Shown here: positions 26,711-40,985 of the stretch, piece after piece
How the letters are laid out: the number at the start of each line of letters is the position of its first letter
How positions within the stretch are numbered: position 1 is the first letter of the stretch
Source of the DNA: Glandiceps talaboti
Taxonomy: Eukaryota > Hemichordata > Enteropneusta > Spengelidae
Direction of reading: 5' to 3'
Assembly: GCF_964340395.1 (NCBI RefSeq)
Contig: NC_135570.1
Coordinates: 1,694,501 to 1,758,500, forward strand
DNA: 64,000 nucleotides
The notes under the pieces: model-generated
Told to the model about the DNA's origin: nothing
The model's input: only the letters and a program-made list of their open reading frames with translations
The model's database searches: none
Program-made: the position numbers and the translations under genes

Positions 26711-29700
26711 AGTCTGCCTAGAGCACTGAAAGCCATGACCACTTAGTCAATGTTAGCCTTCCATGAAGTACATGGGAAAACACTGAACCTCTAAAAGGAA
26801 TCGACCATGCACTGTATACAAACATACACATATTCAGGAACGTATGCGCCTGACATTGATATTAGTGAAATTCAATCTATAATCTATATTTAATAAATAA
26901 AAGTCCAATCACTGTATCCAAATATCATTCAGATGTGAATATACAAAGAACTTATCAAGGTGCTGAATGGAAACTATTTGCTCATAAACCTTTCACTTTA
27001 ATATACACAGTGCAAAATTTCTAGCCAAGAGATTTTATTTTCATTGAAAATAAAACTACATTTGTACATCACTACATGTAACTTGTAAGCCTTCTCTAAA
27101 AAAAATTTCAATAAGATTAAAACAGATGAACAGAAAGTATACAATTTGTATATACCATCACATACTACATATGTACATGTATATTTGAATGAATGAATGA
27201 ATGAATGAATGAATCTTTATTTCACCAAAGTTAAACAATAACGAAAGAAAGGAGTCGGACAAAAGTGTGAATACCAAAAAATGCTAATAAAATATATTAA
27301 CTCTTAAATATATTTTTTAAGTGACTAAATTTTCATTCCTACTGAAGTTCAATTTTTCTGTTTGTACTTTATTTTCAGCAATGTTAGTATAGAGGTACGT
27401 GTGCATATATTGTTAACATCTAGAAAGTCATTGATAGAAAAGCTGAAACAAATTCTTTCATTTCATTTAAATTATCGGGTAATCATAACATAGTACACGT
27501 ACATGTATTATTTTATCCATACATGTAGATATATCTTTTTTTGTTGTAATGTTGAATTACGTTGGCAGTTCTCACGACGAGAGGTTATAACATTGTGCTT
27601 GGTTTACAACAACTATATGTATGTATTGCCCAATTAATCCTGTTTTCCCAACAACTATTTACTTGTGTACATTTACAAACAAAATACCCTTGGGAGAAAG
27701 AGGATTAATGTCTTCTCTCTCCCAGCTGGTATTTGTTTGTACACAGAAAAAGTATGAGTTGGGCAAAACTGGATTAACAAGATTCTCTTTAGTGTTGGCA
27801 GAGTATGGAATCCACCCTGTCATGATTTGATTCTCCAAAAATAGCATTTGCAAAGTAATAATACATGTACCAGGATAGTTTTGTTGGGTTGTTTATAATT
27901 CATGCAACTTGATCATTAATTTCTGGAGCAAGCACTCATCCATGACAACATCATGCATGTACAATGTACATCATGTATAGTTTCATATAAATGTATATTT
28001 CTATATTAGGATATACACAAATGAAACATACAATGGCAGCTGTTTCATCAAAATATTTTTGTTGTTGATGACAATTAATGTGTCAGCCATCCATTGTTTA
28101 ATACAATACACACACAGGTACAAAAATGTATGTACATATGTACGTAATGCTTGGTCTGGAATTGGAGAAAACATGCATGCAGCACTATAGCAGTAAAGTA
28201 GAATGTTCATTAGCCCAGGTAAAATTTCTTGAAAAAGACAACTTGTGGGCCTAACTCCTCCATCTTAAAGCCTTTACATGTCCACCAAATCTAGATATGA
28301 ACAAACTGTAGCCAACTATTTCAGTGTACTGTAAGTGTAATATGCATTCCAACAAATTAACAATACCATGAATTCAACAACAATATGTTATGCAATGAAA
28401 GCAATTATAGCAATACCATCATGGTTCCAACACAGACTGTACAAATGCACAGTATATTATTATATACAAAGTATGTGTACCTGTGATTACATGCAACTGT
28501 ATATGTTTATGTGCATGCAACTGAAACTTGCATTACCTGTATGCAAATAAGCACACAATCATTCCATAAAGATGAAATCAAGTGCATCCACACTTTATTT
28601 TATTTTTGATAAATTATGTAATAATTACAGGATGCCAATCTATGCAAGCGAGTGCTGCTTCATGCCAGTACAGGGTACTTTACAATATAAATTACATATA
28701 ACATTTGCTACGCTTGTGAAAGTACATCACAGAGAACACCACATGCACTCCAACCAATGTAAAAATCCTACATGTACTCGTATATACTCGGGCACCTCAA
28801 TCATCATGGGGGACTGATTTATTATTATTGCACTGAAATGTAATAGTAATCCGAAACTGTAAGATTCAAACTTGAGGGTTTAAACAACATTGTACATACA
28901 TGTATGTACATAAGTTACTGTACTTAAATTCAATTTCAAACACCTTGTGATAAACCGGTTATTATATCAAAAACACTGAATAAAATATTATGTATATATT
29001 CGTATATCTGTACAATAGTACAATGGTGCGAACCAAGGATTAATAATTATACCATGAATAATTCATATGTATAACAGCTTGACTGTGTGAAATTATCCAG
29101 AATCTTAACACCTACATGTGGGCAATATACATGTACTGGCTTCCTAATTAATGGTAATCAATAAGATTGACTGCTGTATGTAAAAAACTAATTTAGTGAG
29201 TGTATGTACATATAAAGTGTCAAACACTGATATCAAGTAATCAATTAGTAGTTACAGTACACACAACGCTGGGAATACTTATTATATATATATCCCAAGG
29301 GTTCAAATCATAAATTTCTAAATGTCAACTCTCTGTTGGCATACAAGACAAAGTAAATGAGGTGAAATAACTACGTAAATCTATCAAAGATGATACTATT
29401 ACTATCAAAATTAACATCAACTACAGGTTGAAAAAGATCTGGAATCTGCGTTGACATGTACAGAGCTACAACAATTCATACACTTATGCTAAATATGGGT
29501 TATCATAATTCATAACAAATGATTAGAAATCAATAATGCTTTTCTTTCCAACAAGATTAAGATGATTTATGATGCACTGAGAAAACCAATTACTTGGCAC
29601 TTGCATTTACAACTGTTCATATACGCATGTATAATTTGACTTGTGTATTGATTTAGCATATTTACAGATAGTTTTGACATATCACGATTTTACAGTGTGT

Positions 29701-29739
29701 ACATGTATACAATTTATGTTTAGGTACATGTAAATGCTA

Positions 29740-30155
29740 TAGCAAATGCCATGAATAGATGAGGTGTACTAAATGTATAGGCAAACACCATGTCATACAA
29801 ATGTAGACAAGGTACATTTGTACAATTGTACAAAAATGTATGCATTGATGTAGAGATATGCATAGATGAGGTACATGTACGTACACAAATGCCATGAATA
29901 GACAAGGTATGTATACACAAATACCATAAATAGACAAGGTATATTGTATGTATAACCAATACCATGAATAGACAAGGTGTACATGTACATACAAATACCT
30001 GTACTATATAAGACACATAAACATGTACATGTACATTCAATGAATAGACAGATATAGACAAATGCCATGAATAGACATGGTAAAGACAACTGCCATGAAT
30101 AGACAAGGTACATGTATATAGATAATCATAAATGCAATGCATAGACAAGGTCTGG
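29740..30155. repeat. degenerate minisatellite around ATGAATAGACAAGGT
   Basis: About ten diverged units of 30-45 bp have the form GCCATGAATAGACAAGGTAC, with variable ATGTACATACAAAT spacers. The long Tyr/Leu/Cys-rich minus-strand frames here are repeat artefacts. Confidence 0.8.
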
Positions 30156-33100
30156 AATTTAACATTACAACTGCTACAAGACATTATCACAACTTCTCTA
30201 TTATGAAAACCAAACCGGAGGAGAATACATGTACAATGTACATGACAGTGTGTATATTTTTACCACATGAACTGTATAGACAATATACATATACTGTAGG
30301 AGCAGTAGCTGAAATAGCATCAGATTACCACAGAATCTACAGTATCATATGTTCACCTGAAATCCATTCCTATCATGTCTAAATATACAATGTACATGTA
30401 TGTACACCAAAGGAAGTGAAACATCCTAGAATAAATGCAGATTCCAGACTTAATCAGTGACACTATTGTAGGGAATCAATGTGGGGAATGATAGATAAAG
30501 GCTAGTAAACAGCATGTATTCCAGTTGTAGGAATGGTATAACTAACATGATGGAAGACAAAATCCATCTGGGTGCCATTAAATTTAAAACCACCATACGT
30601 TTTCCTCACCACATTCACAGGGATGGAACAGTTCAATGAAATTTACTATTTACTTGCTCCAGTTAAGATCACTAAAATAACTGCTATAATAAAATAAATC
30701 ATCACAGTAAAACATATCATTCATAAACTATCCTGAAACACCAATAAAATAAACTTACAATGTTAGAACCACAGGCTAGGCTGGTCATCTAGACTAGACT
30801 CAAAATTAACGGAAGTCCAATGTCCACAGACTACCAATTCTTGTCATGGAGGTTACAGTGATTTGCAGCTGGTAGGCCACTTGGTCTACTGCTGTCAGGG
30901 CCATGTGCAGTGGATCATAGATCATTAGATGTACATTTGTAGGATGTGCAAGTTAGTATTGTCAAATACTGTATCTACATTGTACATTTTATTAGTGACA
31001 TATGGGGGTCCTCTGTTTTCAGTTACTGGTCACCATGAACGACATGCCATATACATAAATGTAGATAATATTAGTATTAAGACCTCAGCTAATAATCAAC
31101 GGCATACATTTATAGGTACAAGTTATTTCAAATCCTTATATTTTCACAATTTAAGATAACAACTCTGATTCTACATGTTTATTATTTCAGAGTCCTGCAC
31201 AGTATTGTGATAAATGCTTACATGTAACCCTGCCAGGATGTGGGATTTCATGACCTTGCCTTGTAAGGCTAACATGGCCTCCACAATAATTATCAGATAT
31301 TTCAATAGCATATCCTTCTCTTTTGTCTGCAAAAACATCTCCATGCCAACACAATGATCATATCAATATTACCCATCGGGGTAAACATTTAGTTGGATTT
31401 GTATGCATGATATACATTGCATCTCAGACTAACCAGAGTGTGCCTTCATATTGCCATTCATATACATCAATGTGTGTACATATCACGTGATATACAGGTT
31501 CACAAGAACATTTATTGGTTACCACAACAACTGATATGTATCCTTCAAAAAAGACTACCAAACAACTAACTATAAAACTAGAGTATGTTAAGTGAGAAGC
31601 AATCATTGGAAATCCAATGCCAAACACTGAAATAATGTGAATACCATGGTTACTTGATGGTCACAGTACTGACTTGATATTATAAACAACATCACAACCT
31701 TACACTATTCATCCTCTTTTGTTGAACTAGTAATTACTCGTCCATCGACACAAACTGAAATCACGATTCACAACTTACAGTACATGTTTTGGCTTCAGAT
31801 GACTAAATTATCACTACCACTAAATGATACAAATAAATTGTCATGTGAATGGTAAAACTTCAGTCATCAATAACTCTGTCACTCATGTTATAATCATATC
31901 TAAAAGACAAGTCCTTACAAGCAATGAGATTCCAATCTGGCTTCATAGCCTACCTTGTTATACACCGTACATGTATGCAGTTACCATGGCAAGGGCACTG
32001 GAATGCATATATGTATATGTATGAACTGACTCAGAAAACATATGTAAATAATGATATTTCAGAGTTTCACCTTTTATGACCATTGTGCCCATCGACTCCC
32101 CTTCCCTTACCTGGATTAAATGTACACCTGCATCTTCCATCCAAACAATTGTTTATGGAAATCTAATGGATAGATGTACAAGTAACCTTCTCATGTATGG
32201 ATTTTAAAACTGAAGCAAAAACACTGATTTTGCTCTCTCACTCTCAGTCAATCCAGATTTTTTGGAGATTACATTAACTTCTTTCACATGTGTGGGCAAA
32301 GTCTCTAACACAAACAAACTAAGGTTCAAACTGCTGTCGGAAGACACACAAATACAACTTACATGTTGTAGTAAATGGTGTAACTGGGTCACGACAGTGA
32401 ATGGATGGATGGTGCTGTGATTGGTGAAATCCTTCAAACCATAGTAAATCACAGGTAATGAACCATAATCAACCATGATTCAAAACAGGAAAACAAAGAA
32501 GTATCCCCTGACATACTTTGACATTATAAAAGTTGACCTCTTTGATCTTATGTCCACAAACAATATATATACTGGTTGTCAAGTCACAAAACCTCATTAA
32601 TTTCACTCCATATGTGCCCACATGTCAAAGAAGCTAGCTGTAATAATTGTGGCTTTATTTATTTACAATACTTTTTTTAATTTTTAGTCACACTCAAATT
32701 CATATTTTTAAACAACCATATTTTCAAGACCTAAACACACTTACATTTGTACTTTCTTATCAAAGCAAACCAATCATACAATGTAGATATGGTGAGATCA
32801 TAACAATGAGCATACAGGATTTGTTAGACTAATTAATAATGTATCATCAACAGCCAATACAATTTTCAGTTTTAGATAAGAGCAAAACCATATTATGCAC
32901 TGCTCCTACATAAATCTGATCATGTCACATGGTACAAATGTATCTCTGACAACGAATACATGAATGCATGTAAAATGCATGAGTTAACCCATCAAAGGCT
33001 TGTCAAACCCTACCATGTATTGTAAGCACTAAGTTCTGCTACATTGCAGATACATGCATAAGTTAAAAGACTATATTCATGTCATGCACCCCAAACACTC

Positions 33101-36100
33101 ATCCTTCTTTTTCAATGACATGAACCTTTTATAGACAGTAAGTGTTACATACATGACTGTGTTAGGCATTCAGTGGCAACAAATGACGTAATAACAACAT
33201 TGTTGAATACACGAGCAGTGGATTAAGGAAGGCAACCAGGGTATGTACATGTACATACCACAACCATAAGTGAAATGAAACATGCTACCAACAAGACATA
33301 ACATTCAAGTTACATATGTAATGAACGTAATTATCGTGAATATATTTATATGAAGAATTTGTCTTTCTTTTCCAACATTACCAAAATAAAAAGACTTAAT
33401 TAAAACTAAACAAAAATACACAGGTCAAACTGAAGTATTCCACCTCCGTGCTCTATCAATGTAAATGGAATACATGCCAATGGCAAAACCTACTTTCATG
33501 GTCAACCAACTAGAAAAAAACATTCAATTAATCAGTTTTACGAGTTCATACAATCTGTTAGTAAGATATATGGATTGCTGTGGAATGTGGTCAACAAATT
33601 ACATTGAATGATATGCTAAATTGCTTGGCAGGTTGAGTTGAGAAATAATAATATGTTGATTCATATTGATTCTAGACATACGATTGTATTTGTTCTATCT
33701 CAGTACAATCGGATTTTGAACTCATATATCTTGCCTTATCCTTTGTAAAAGAATATTAATTTGAAATGTCACAATTGTACTTTTTGGTCACGACTGTTTT
33801 ACTTGTTACTTTTGCACTCCTACAATGTGTATATGAGTTGGTATACCAAATACTGTATCTACATTGTACGTTTTATTAGTAGTAGTAATAGTCTATTCAA
33901 TTCATCAAAATTCCATCCCCATTCCAACACAGTTGAAATATTTGTAATCAAGTCTTAGGAAACTCTTATGTTTGTTCAGATTTTAATGAATAAGTTACAA
34001 TTGAACACACTACACATATTCTAAAATCACTTTCAAACTGGAATCAAATGTACGATTTTTTCAAAACTTCAATGTCCCACCAAATCCCCACCACCACCCC
34101 CCACACACACACAGCTGAATTAGTGACGGAAGTCATGACAAACACCCAGTAGAGTCTGTATATTGAAATATTGTATTGTTCCTTTTAGTTTCAGTCAACA
34201 CACTTAACAATAACATATATTCAAACATCACCTTTAAACTGGAATAAGTACATGTATTTCCTTCGGACAAAACTTTCTATACATTCTTTAGACAACACAG
34301 AACAATAGAAAGTTTCATACCTATTGTTAGATGAAATATCTTGTTTCTGTTTGAATAAGTATTACTTTTATTGTCATATTAAACATGTTTATTTGGCATT
34401 TAATTTTTGAAGTAATGCATTAAAATTATCTCCTATGCTTACTTTGAAGGCCACTAAACAAATTGGTGTAAATAGTATAAGATAAGAATGCCAATAATTG
34501 GGGAAAATGACCCAATATTTGGCCAAGAGAACACCTCAATGTTTAGTCAAGAATACATGTACATTGTACCAGCTGGTTTGTAGCTATCACAATGAATAAC
34601 TTACTAAGGTAACCGTACAATAAAAGTCTCCTCAGAAAGAACTGATGATAAAACTCAAGGTGAATCATTAATACAAGACCACTCCTATCAACACATTCTT
34701 ACTGCTTGGAGATCTGTTGAGTTTTTCTCTGAATTAAAATGACTATCTGTACACACTGAAGTAGGACCTACAGCTAGCTTTATTACAAGTACAATCTAAA
34801 CAGACATACTATACATGTACATGGAGCAGTGGTTAATTCCTATGGACTGGACTACTCTCCACATCATCTACTTGCAATGTACAACTAAACACTAGTCATA
34901 CAGCTTATTTCAGAATGTCACATAACTATGACCACACAGACAATATTATCCTGTAAGTAGAATCTATATCAAGTGGAATGTCACATGTGTGTTATGCCTT
35001 GCATCAAAAACATCCTAACCCATCTAAAAATTCCTTGAGACAGCTACATACTTCATAACATAAAACATGCTTATTTTAGTGGCGGGATCATCAACAATAT
35101 GTTTTTACTAGTGTTAGACCTTATGGATCTTAATAACTGACAAACTTTGTGTAAATTTATATGTATACGTTTGTGGTTTTCTTGCCTGTTTACATTGTTG
35201 GATATGTAATACCTGCAGTATTTGTAAACAAGTAACAGATCCAGAGGTGTAGACAGGCTAGTAGTTCTCAAAGTACCATGTATTTGAGGAATATACTGTA
35301 CACCTAAATATTTTCACCACTAGAAAATGTTATATTTTTACAGTCTTCAACTACTTCTGAAAAGGTAATATTTTTTTATTACTAATTACCAGACTGGTAT
35401 ACATTGTGTTCATATACAATAAGGCGTTTTAATTTTAGTCAGTTTCTATTTGTGTTTTTGTAGTCCAATGAAGTAAACAAAAAGAAGTCTTTAGCAAAAA
35501 TGTCCAAGTTTACAGCACCTCAACAGCAACTTGTTAGCAATATGAAGCGTTAATGTATGCACTAGTCCTAAGGCTAGTAGTAATACATGTACATGTCGGT
35601 GTCTACAAAAGACAAAAGGATGGCAAATCAGAGAGGGATTTTTTAGCTGTATATATTCACTGTACTGTAGACTGATTCCTGCTACTGTTTGGTTTACGGT
35701 AATAATCTAACTGAACTAAACATTGTAGATTCCTACATATAACTAACATTACAATGGCATATTCTATAAACTGAAAACAATGATCAGGCCTGTCACCACA
35801 TTGTGAAAGTAATAGACCACACTCTGTCATCAAGAGGATAATGCAGTATCAATAAATATTATAATACTATTACCACCATATGAGACCACTGTTGTGGACA
35901 ATAACAGATCAGATCATCTGTGACATGGCCTTGGAATATTATGAATCATTTAGGAAAGTAAATCATATAATACAACAACTGGCCTCATACACCCACCAGT
36001 CAGCATAATACAACAATTGATAACACTACTGTCAGAAATCTGAATGGACAAAATAGGGGAAACCATGGAGAATTATTTTTTCATGCAATTTCAAATGTAA

Positions 36101-37810
36101 AGTGACCATGGTATGGTCAATGTACTGATATTGTTAGTCTCACATCTAAAGTTTATAATTTGATGTAGAGACAAACCAGTATTTTTTCAACAGGTGCAGT
36201 TACTGTGACTTATGAATGAAAGGTGAATATAAATAACAGCATTAAAGATTTAATTTATTGGGTAGTTTTATCATAACCATACATGTACTTTTCAGAGCTG
36301 AAACTAAACACATAATCACTGGAGCTTTGGGAAATTTACAGGATCAATATTTTCCCTCTTGTCAAGGCTTAACATGTTGATGTCTTAAATAGGAAAATAT
36401 CCTTGATTAACTTTTGTAAAAAGATATGATCAGAGGATGAGTTTGTACCCAGGAGTATGTTACTGTATTAATAAGCTAATATCATGACCATTGTAGTATC
36501 ATTCACTGTACTTCCATATGATGATTTTGCTATTGTTGACAAAAAATTGAAATTTGAAGACATTTTGACATCCATTATAATACCTAGTCTGGATGCCAAC
36601 ATAGTCTCTAACCTTGAAGAGAGAAGTGAAAGTTTGGATGAAGGTTGGCACTAAACTACATGTATCTATAATTCATTGGATTAATGAGTGGAGTGGAGAA
36701 GAGAAAATTTTACCATGTACTAGTGATAACAATCTACACTGTTATACTTTCAATATTACTACAATATTACATAATTTCGCTGTCTAAAAAAAAGACAACA
36801 TTCTAGAACCAAAACTTTGAAAATTGCTCCATCTTTCATCTAAAATTATGACAGCAATTATTCAAGATAGCTACAATTTGTACATGTAAGGATGACAAAG
36901 TTTTGATTTATTTCTGTACAAGATAGACAACACCTACATCTATTGGTTTCGCCATTCGCATAACAGCTGGACAAGAAATTCCTAAGTCTTCGAGGGTCAG
37001 TGCTCAACAGTTGGGAACAAAAGGGCGTCCGTGTCGCCTTCTTATAGCCTAACCTTGGCATGATTGACCCCAATTGAATATGCCCTACCTTCCTCACACA
37101 ATACTCGACAGGTTGTCTAATTTTTGTCATATTCATCCAACATAGTTGAAAATAATATCAGGGCATGTATCCACAAGATGTGCAAAAAATTCACCTTTCG
37201 TAGAGGAACGACACCACGAAGTATGTGCACTAATTTTGATTTATTTATAAACAAAGCCCGTCGTTAGTCGATTTAGTCCTCAAAATTCCATTCCGTTTTT
37301 TAAAAGGAAAAATAATTCGTGACTGAAGCACTCTATAAGTGTTTCATACATGTGAATACGTGCCGAGCTTGAAGTTTTTCTTTCTTCGTTACAAATTCAT
37401 TTAATCAATGAAATTTGAAAGCCTTGTCACGACTTCAAATGTTCCGCCACACTTTAGATCATATTTCCGAGAATGACAAGCCGCGACCACGGACGAAAGA
37501 CAACACACACGGTATCACCTTCATTTGCTGACGGACAAGCCCGGTGGTTACAGAAGTGGCATGCGTTCAGTAAAAACATCAATGAAAACACGACATAAAC
37601 ACTCACTGTCATACAACATTTCGCTACTTTACATGTTCATATTGGTCGACCGTTCCAACTAAAAGACACAAAATATCTTAGTTCTACGACATGAATTCCA
37701 GCCAAGTTTGGTGGAGAGGTTACAAAACAAGCCTAACACCTTACTATACCAAATATTTGGCTTATTCAGCAGGGGGCAAGCGAAAAATTTAGGAAAAGCA
37801 CAATACTTAC

Positions 37811-37870
37811 GAATCTCCTTCAGTCACTCAGCTGCAGAATGTATATTTTGTGTTGCCTCCCGTTCCGATA
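37811..37870 (-). other. FAM13: candidate non-coding first exon of FAM13
   Basis: A strong donor, AGATTC|GTAAGTATTG, on the minus strand ends an exon at 37811. All frames through it to the donor are short or stopped (GCAGCTGAGTGA), so it would be 5' UTR. It sits at the promoter-like, CpG-richer zone and faces the FAM13 coding exons across ~29 kb. The 5' border is a guess; a transcript would settle it. Confidence 0.45.
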
Positions 37871-38290
37871 AAGGTTGACCAATGAAATCACTAGGAAATG
37901 TCACATGGTTTATGCCGACCTGTTGTCTTTGCGCGTGCGTATGTTGTGATGACGTCATGGTCACCTGAACTGGCAATGGCGACCTCCTAGAGTACGATGC
38001 AATGAACTGGTGAACATCTGATCTCAAGTTCGAGAAATTCTTTCACGAATTGATCCTGTCATCAACGAAGTGCTAAATGTGCAAGTATTTTTTGTAAGGT
38101 TAGTTACATGGTCGATATAATTGAAAATCAGAGGTATACGTGTAGTGACAGAGATCAGAACATCGAACGTTTGGTTCCGGGATACAAACACTGACACTGT
38201 GACAGTACTGTTTCGTACTTCAGACCCCGGGGTTTTAGAATTCGGTACAGTTTTACATTTTGTAAAGGTAAACAACCTCTAAAATCAGAT
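37860..38290. promoter_or_regulatory. candidate promoter, possibly bidirectional
   Basis: A perfect CRE, TGACGTCA, lies at 37950-37957, an NRF1-like GCGCGTGCGT at 37931-37940, a CCAAT box at 37879-37883 and a YY1-like AATGGCGAC near 37976. CpG dinucleotides are denser than in the surrounding intron. FAM13 runs left. On the plus strand a donor-like AAAG|GTAAAC near 38267 could end a 5' UTR exon of the STAMBP gene, whose start codon is preceded by an acceptor (ACTTCAG, 40834). Confidence 0.45.
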
Positions 38291-39061
38291 CGTCGTCGTC
38301 CATGTAATGCGTTGAGTGCGTGTTGATGTCTAAGGTGGTTACTTGAGAGTCAATATCAAACTTGTATGGTAATTCCTCCCAGAGTTTATCAAGTCATTGC
38401 TCAAATCAATTAATAATTAATTCTATGTGTTTCAGTGGGTTTTTTTATTATTACGTATGATAAAATTAAAAAAGATACTTTATAACGGTTTTCATTAAAG
38501 TGTTTGCATTGACACACTGCATTTCTATGGATTAAAATAGGCAATACATATTGTTACACCTACACCAGTCAGTGATGTAAATTGCTATTAATCATTGCAT
38601 CAAATAGTATCATAATATCATAATACATATATTAAATTGATTCACCCAACAGATACTGCCTTTTATAGGATTTACTGTTCAATTTTCAAAACAGTGTATG
38701 GTAGTTTGATCATCGATCCTTCAATAAGAAGTATCAGGTGATGGGGTGTGGGGGGGGGGGCTATGATTCACAGTCATATTTCTATGTCTGACACACACAC
38801 TTATTTGTTGAGTTCAAAATCTGAATAGCAATTGTTAGTATATTGTGTTAGTCATTGTATTAGCCACAGCTGTATTATAGCAGCTTTGATGGTTTACAGT
38901 ACATAGTATGAGGGCAGTGAATATTCTTCTTTGATAATTAGGTACATGTATACAATAGTAATTAAGAAATAAACTATCCCCTGTGGCTAGTATAATGGAA
39001 TCTACCAACTATCCCCTGTGGCTAGTATAATGGAATCTACCAACTATCTGATAACTCTGTA

Positions 39062-39298
39062 TTGTATAAAGACAAAGTGGTTAAGACTGCTGCAAAAATT
39101 ATCAAATATTCACTAGTACAGTCATTACATACAGAATATGAAAATCTCCCAAGTGGCCGTCACTCACAGTACCACATGCACGTACAAACAGGTTTAAGTT
39201 TATTCAACTCACTAATAACATGTAATCATTGCTATATGTATTTATTTGTATGTATTGTAATGTTTACTCACTTGTTGAATTTATTATTTGAGTAAATG
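39062..39298 (+). pseudogene. remnant of non-LTR retrotransposon ORF2 C-terminus
   Basis: The frame reads KTAAKIIKYSLVQSLHTEYE, then NLPSGRHSQYHMHVQTGLSL and FNSLI. The order K-I-I, L-x-x-L-H-T-E-Y, LPSGRR-like, R/V-Q-T-N-like and L-N-S resembles the tail of LINE reverse transcriptase polyproteins (SGRRF..RTNR..NSF..AIRLLN). It is very short, with no catalytic domain. The assignment is by recall of the motif. Confidence 0.4.
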
Positions 39299-39483
39299 TA
39301 ATCTATGTGGCTATGTAGTTCCTGTCAAGATGCAAATTAAAGGACATTTCATGTTTTTCATGACAAATTAAGTAATTATTATTTATATTATTATTATTTA
39401 TTATTATTATAATAGTATACCCTAAGTTTTGACCAGTTGACTCCATATACACACTCACTATTATGTTCATGTATAACTATATA

Positions 39484-39768
39484 TGTACCCAACTTTCAGT
39501 GATGTCATTATTGTACCCAACTCTCAGTGATGTCATTATTGTACCCAACTCACAGTGATGTCATTATTGTACCCAACTCTCAGTGATGTCATTATTGTAC
39601 CCAACTCTCAGTGATGTCATTATTGTACCCAACTCTCAGTGATGTCATTATTATACCCAACTCTCAGTGATGTCATAATTATACCCAACTCTCAGTGATG
39701 TCATAATTATACCCAACTCTCAGGGATGTCATTATTGTACCCAACTCTCAGTGATGTCATAATTGTAC
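39484..39768. repeat. 28 bp minisatellite, ~10 copies
   Basis: The unit is CAGTGATGTCATTATTGTAC plus CCAACTCT. Copies abut directly with single-base variants (ATTATTGTA or ATAATTATA) and no spacers, so this is not a CRISPR array. Confidence 0.95.
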
Positions 39769-40844
39769 CTGTTGGATTGTTTACCAGGAGGATAGATATT
39801 AGAGACAGTTCTGTGTATATATTCTATGACAGCAATGTTTATCTAGAACTGTGAAATGCTTACTTTATCATTCTGTAAGTTTGAATCGAGGTTAGAAATG
39901 TAATGATTAAACCGGATATAATGTCTAGTACTCATCAAACACATGGTAGTCAGAGTTCATGGTATGAATATACGTATACTGACAACTACTGTAAAAAAAA
40001 ATTATTTTGGCGAATTAAAAATTTGGGAGAGAATGGCAATTTAGGATGTGTCAAGCCATGACTGTATTAGGGGAGCTAATGTGTCCATGGTCAGATGAAT
40101 TTTACAGCCCTGGACTTTGAAGTGTGCAAATCAGGTTGTTTAACATAATGCTAAGTTATGGTTATCATGTTTAGACTAATGACCCATTGAATCCTTATCA
40201 TAAACATACTAAGACCATTCAGTTGATACCCAGCTGAGTCATAATGGTTACACTGTAATCAAACCTGTGTTAACTAGATTTTTCAAAATTACACAGTTGA
40301 AAACTTTCACTACTTGTTTAATAGATCAAACATCACTGCCAGATGATCTAAATCTCAAAGTTCCATTATCACACCCCATATTTTCCTCTGTTGACGTACA
40401 TATTTATTTTCTTACTGGTTACTGATAGCCAGTTGCACTGTCAATCATCTTTGGTGGATGCTAATACTGGTTACTGATAGGTCAGTTGAAATGTCAATCA
40501 TCTTGGGTGGATGCTAAGTATTAATTCTGTTTTATAAACTGTATGATTTAATCCCCTCTAGTATTACAGTATCTTATCAATGGAAGCATGTAAGGTGAAA
40601 TAGAATCAGTTTTCTGTTCTCACACAATTTTAAGCCTAATTTGACATATGCCTTAAAGCCATATAATGTACACATGTATAGGATGGGAATGCCTGCAGTG
40701 GTGCCCATGTGACACTCGACATGAAATATTGTGACTTTTGCAGGCAGTAAAAAGTAAAATATGAACCAAAGTTCTTGAGTTACCTTCTTCACAAACTGTT
40801 TCTTTTATCAAATTGCCAGTTAACTTCACTTCAGAGAGATAAAC

Positions 40845-40985
40845 ATGGCAGAACCCAAGATAGAAGAATCTCATGACCCAGGAGCCCGTGTGAGGGCGCT
40901 GTTTAACATGGGTTCCTCAGTAGAGGTTGACCAGAATATTCCTGTCAAGAGATATTTCAGATCTGGTGTAGAAATGATCAGGATG
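40845..40985 (+). CDS. STAMBP: STAMBP exon 1 (coding)
   Basis: ATG in the context AAACATGG. It encodes [20 protein letters not shown] to [12 protein letters not shown] and ends at the donor ATG|GTAAGT. The acceptor-like ACTTCAG at 40834 just upstream suggests a spliced 5' UTR. Confidence 0.95.

Larger units (their letters stand above)
24971..37810. other. FAM13 first intron, right part: low-complexity AT-rich sequence
   Basis: It holds a degenerate ~150 bp satellite (26010-26710), a GAAT microsatellite (27187-27212), a GAATAGACAAGGT minisatellite (29740-30155) and many GTACATGTAC palindromes. From ~36900 CpG content rises towards the promoter. The minus frame 37136-36858 has an ATG exon with a phase-0 donor GTAGGG at 37088 that could in principle splice to 8624, but nothing in its protein is recognisable. 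Confidence 0.55.
38291..40844. other. upstream region of STAMBP: repeats and a LINE remnant
   Basis: It contains a poly-G tract (~38750), a 35 bp tandem duplication (38975-39045), a LINE-like fragment (39062-39298), a 28 bp minisatellite (39484-39768) and a two-copy ~53 bp repeat (40415-40525). No exon was recognised apart from a possible 5' UTR piece between the acceptor at 40834 and the ATG. Confidence 0.6.

Noticed and set aside
29720-30190. 156-codon minus frame rich in Cys, Tyr and His
   Set aside because: It follows a degenerate minisatellite, has no splice context fitting FAM13 and no domain.
39484-39768. Possible CRISPR-like array (28 bp repeats)
   Set aside because: Units abut with no unique spacers, there is no cas gene and the sequence is eukaryotic; it is a minisatellite.
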